Assembly (NCBI GenBank): GCA_020853995.1
Contig: JADYXV010000049.1
Coordinates: 1 to 7,117, forward strand
Source: Novosphingobium sp.
Lineage (GTDB): Bacteria; Pseudomonadota; Alphaproteobacteria; Sphingomonadales; Sphingomonadaceae
Direction: 5' to 3'
DNA length: 7,117 nt
A program made the translations under genes and the position numbers. Below the pieces are notes generated by a model that searched no databases, was not told the origin of the DNA, and saw only the letters and a list, made by a program, of their open reading frames with translations. How positions within the stretch are numbered: position 1 is the stretch's first letter; every line of letters begins with the position of its first letter. Shown here piece after piece: positions 6,140-7,117 of this stretch.

Positions 6140-6162
6140 CAGGCGAGGAGGTTGATCGCCTG
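6140..6162 (+). other. Hairpin in the leader of the receptor gene
   Basis: CAGGCGA (6140-6146) and TCGCCTG (6156-6162) form a perfect 7-bp stem around the 9-base loop GGAGGTTGA, ending 36 bases before the receptor start codon. The loop carries a ribosome-site-like GGAGG with no useful start after it. A role in translation control is possible but unsupported beyond the structure. Confidence 0.3.
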
Positions 6163-6198
6163 ATCGATTGAAATTGCGAAAACGGGGAGTAGATCAAT

Positions 6199-7117
6199 AT
6201 GCGTTCTATACTGATTGGATCGGCTTCGATCATTGCTCTTGTTGCGACGCCCGCGTTTGCACAGGCGCAGGGTGAAAGCGATGAGATTGTTGTAACCGCG
6301 CAAAAGCGCGAACAGAACCTGCAGGACGTGCCGATTGCCATCACGGCTGTATCCGGCGATACCTTGCGCGAAAGGCAAACCCGCACGATCGACGAGATCG
6401 GTGCCCTGGTTTCCAATACACAGATTTATCAGGACAAGGGTGGCAGCCAGCCGAACTGGACGATCCGCGGCGTTGCCCTGTTTGATTTCAACGTCAACAA
6501 CAGCCCTTCGACATCGATCTACATCGACGAAATCTATCAGCCATCGCTTGTCATGGGCGCAGGTGGCGTATTCGACCTGCAGCGCGTGGAAGTGCTGAAG
6601 GGGCCGCAATCGGGCCTTTATGGCCGCAATGCGGTAGGCGGCGCAGTGCAGATTATCTCGCATGAGGCAAAGCCGGGTGACAATGATGGCTATGTGACGC
6701 TGGATTACGGTTCGTGGAACAGGTATCGCATTGAGGCGGCCCAGTCCCTTTCGCTGGGCGAAAACACGGCGCTTCGACTGTCCTTCCTCAACGATGGCAG
6801 CTTCGGCGGCGGCTGGCAGCAGAGCCTTGCAGGTGGGCGCAAGTGGGGTGAACCCGACCGGATTGCAGCTCGCGGTATCCTGAAGTCTGAAATCGGCGCG
6901 GTCACGGCGAAGCTCAAGGTCTATTATGCCCGCGATAAGAGCGACACGGTGCTGGCAACTGCATCGGGCGCCTATTCGGCGACAGGTCCCGGTTTCTGCA
7001 ATGCGATCCTTTCAGGCAGGCTGGATCAGGCCAATTGCCAGACCTTGGCGCAAGCGATCAATCCGGCGCTGGCCGGAGCAGGCGCACAAAGCGATGATGG
7101 CCGCGTGGTTCTGTCGC
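6199..7117 (+). CDS. TonB-dependent outer-membrane receptor, 3' end outside window
   Basis: The first 306 codons of a TonB-dependent receptor, an outer-membrane beta-barrel that imports a bound substrate using energy passed on by TonB-ExbB-ExbD. A Sec signal peptide MRSILIGSASIIALVATPAFA (cleavage after residue 21) is followed by a TonB-box-like DEIVVTA (28-34), the plug domain at about 40-155 (QNLQDVPIAITAVSG, TIRGVALFDFN, STSIYIDEIYQ, FDLQRVEVLKGPQSGLYGRNAVGGAVQIIS) and the first barrel strands (YVTLDYGSWNRYRIEAA and on). C267 and C280 could form a disulfide in an extracellular loop. ATG 6199 is supported by GGGGAG (6184-6189) 9 bases upstream. Family members are usually 700-900 residues, so more than half lies beyond the window. 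It is divergent from gntR with two putative operators between them, which suggests induction by the regulator's ligand. The substrate is not known; in sphingomonads such receptors serve iron chelates, sugars and aromatic compounds. Confidence 0.95.
   Translation, partial: MRSILIGSASIIALVATPAFAQAQGESDEIVVTAQKREQNLQDVPIAITAVSGDTLRERQTRTIDEIGALVSNTQIYQDKGGSQPNWTIRGVALFDFNVNNSPSTSIYIDEIYQPSLVMGAGGVFDLQRVEVLKGPQSGLYGRNAVGGAVQIISHEAKPGDNDGYVTLDYGSWNRYRIEAAQSLSLGENTALRLSFLNDGSFGGGWQQSLAGGRKWGEPDRIAARGILKSEIGAVTAKLKVYYARDKSDTVLATASGAYSATGPGFCNAILSGRLDQANCQTLAQAINPALAGAGAQSDDGRVVLS

Noticed and set aside
6025..6663. 212-codon minus-strand frame across the receptor start
   Set aside because: It lies antisense to the signal peptide and plug of a clear receptor and has no recognisable features.

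Overview
The window looks like chromosomal DNA of an alphaproteobacterium, most likely a sphingomonad (Sphingomonadales, Novosphingobium/Sphingobium-like). This rests on the high G+C coding style, the ParC sequence type, a GC-rich convergent-end palindrome and a CCCTGA/TCAGGG palindrome of the kind I associate with sphingomonad intergenic regions, and a TonB-dependent receptor with the 'EIVVTAQKREQNLQDVPIAI' N-terminal style common in that order. The assignment is by recognition, not by a search.

Layout. (1) Positions 91-1611 (+) hold an iron-dependent alcohol dehydrogenase whose conserved body ends near 1245; the reading frame then runs on through a hairpin and about 300 bases antisense to the next gene. 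(2) 1303-1827 (-) is a DJ-1/PfpI-family protein, convergent with the dehydrogenase. (3) A 139-base divergent gap is followed by parC (1967-4255, +), the topoisomerase IV A subunit. (4) 4256-4608 is non-coding: a degenerate palindromic repeat and, at its downstream end, a perfect 12-base palindrome. (5) 4609-5166 (+) encodes a DUF3237-family protein with a twin-arginine signal peptide. (6) 5147-5893 (-) encodes a GntR-family, FCD-type regulator whose 3' end overlaps the DUF3237 gene by 20 bases. (7) 6199-7117 (+) is the first 306 codons of a TonB-dependent outer-membrane receptor that leaves the window.

The first three genes read as unrelated housekeeping or stress-type genes. The last three look like one regulatory unit. 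The decamer TGTGATCACA occurs exactly in front of the DUF3237 gene (once) and between gntR and the receptor gene (twice), and I found it nowhere else in the window. The simplest reading is that the GntR protein binds these sites, controls itself and both neighbours, and responds to a small acid or aromatic compound that is imported by the receptor and perhaps acted on in the periplasm by the DUF3237 protein. The substrate cannot be told from the sequence. This local regulon is the most interesting content; no phage, insertion sequence, CRISPR, tRNA or rRNA was seen.
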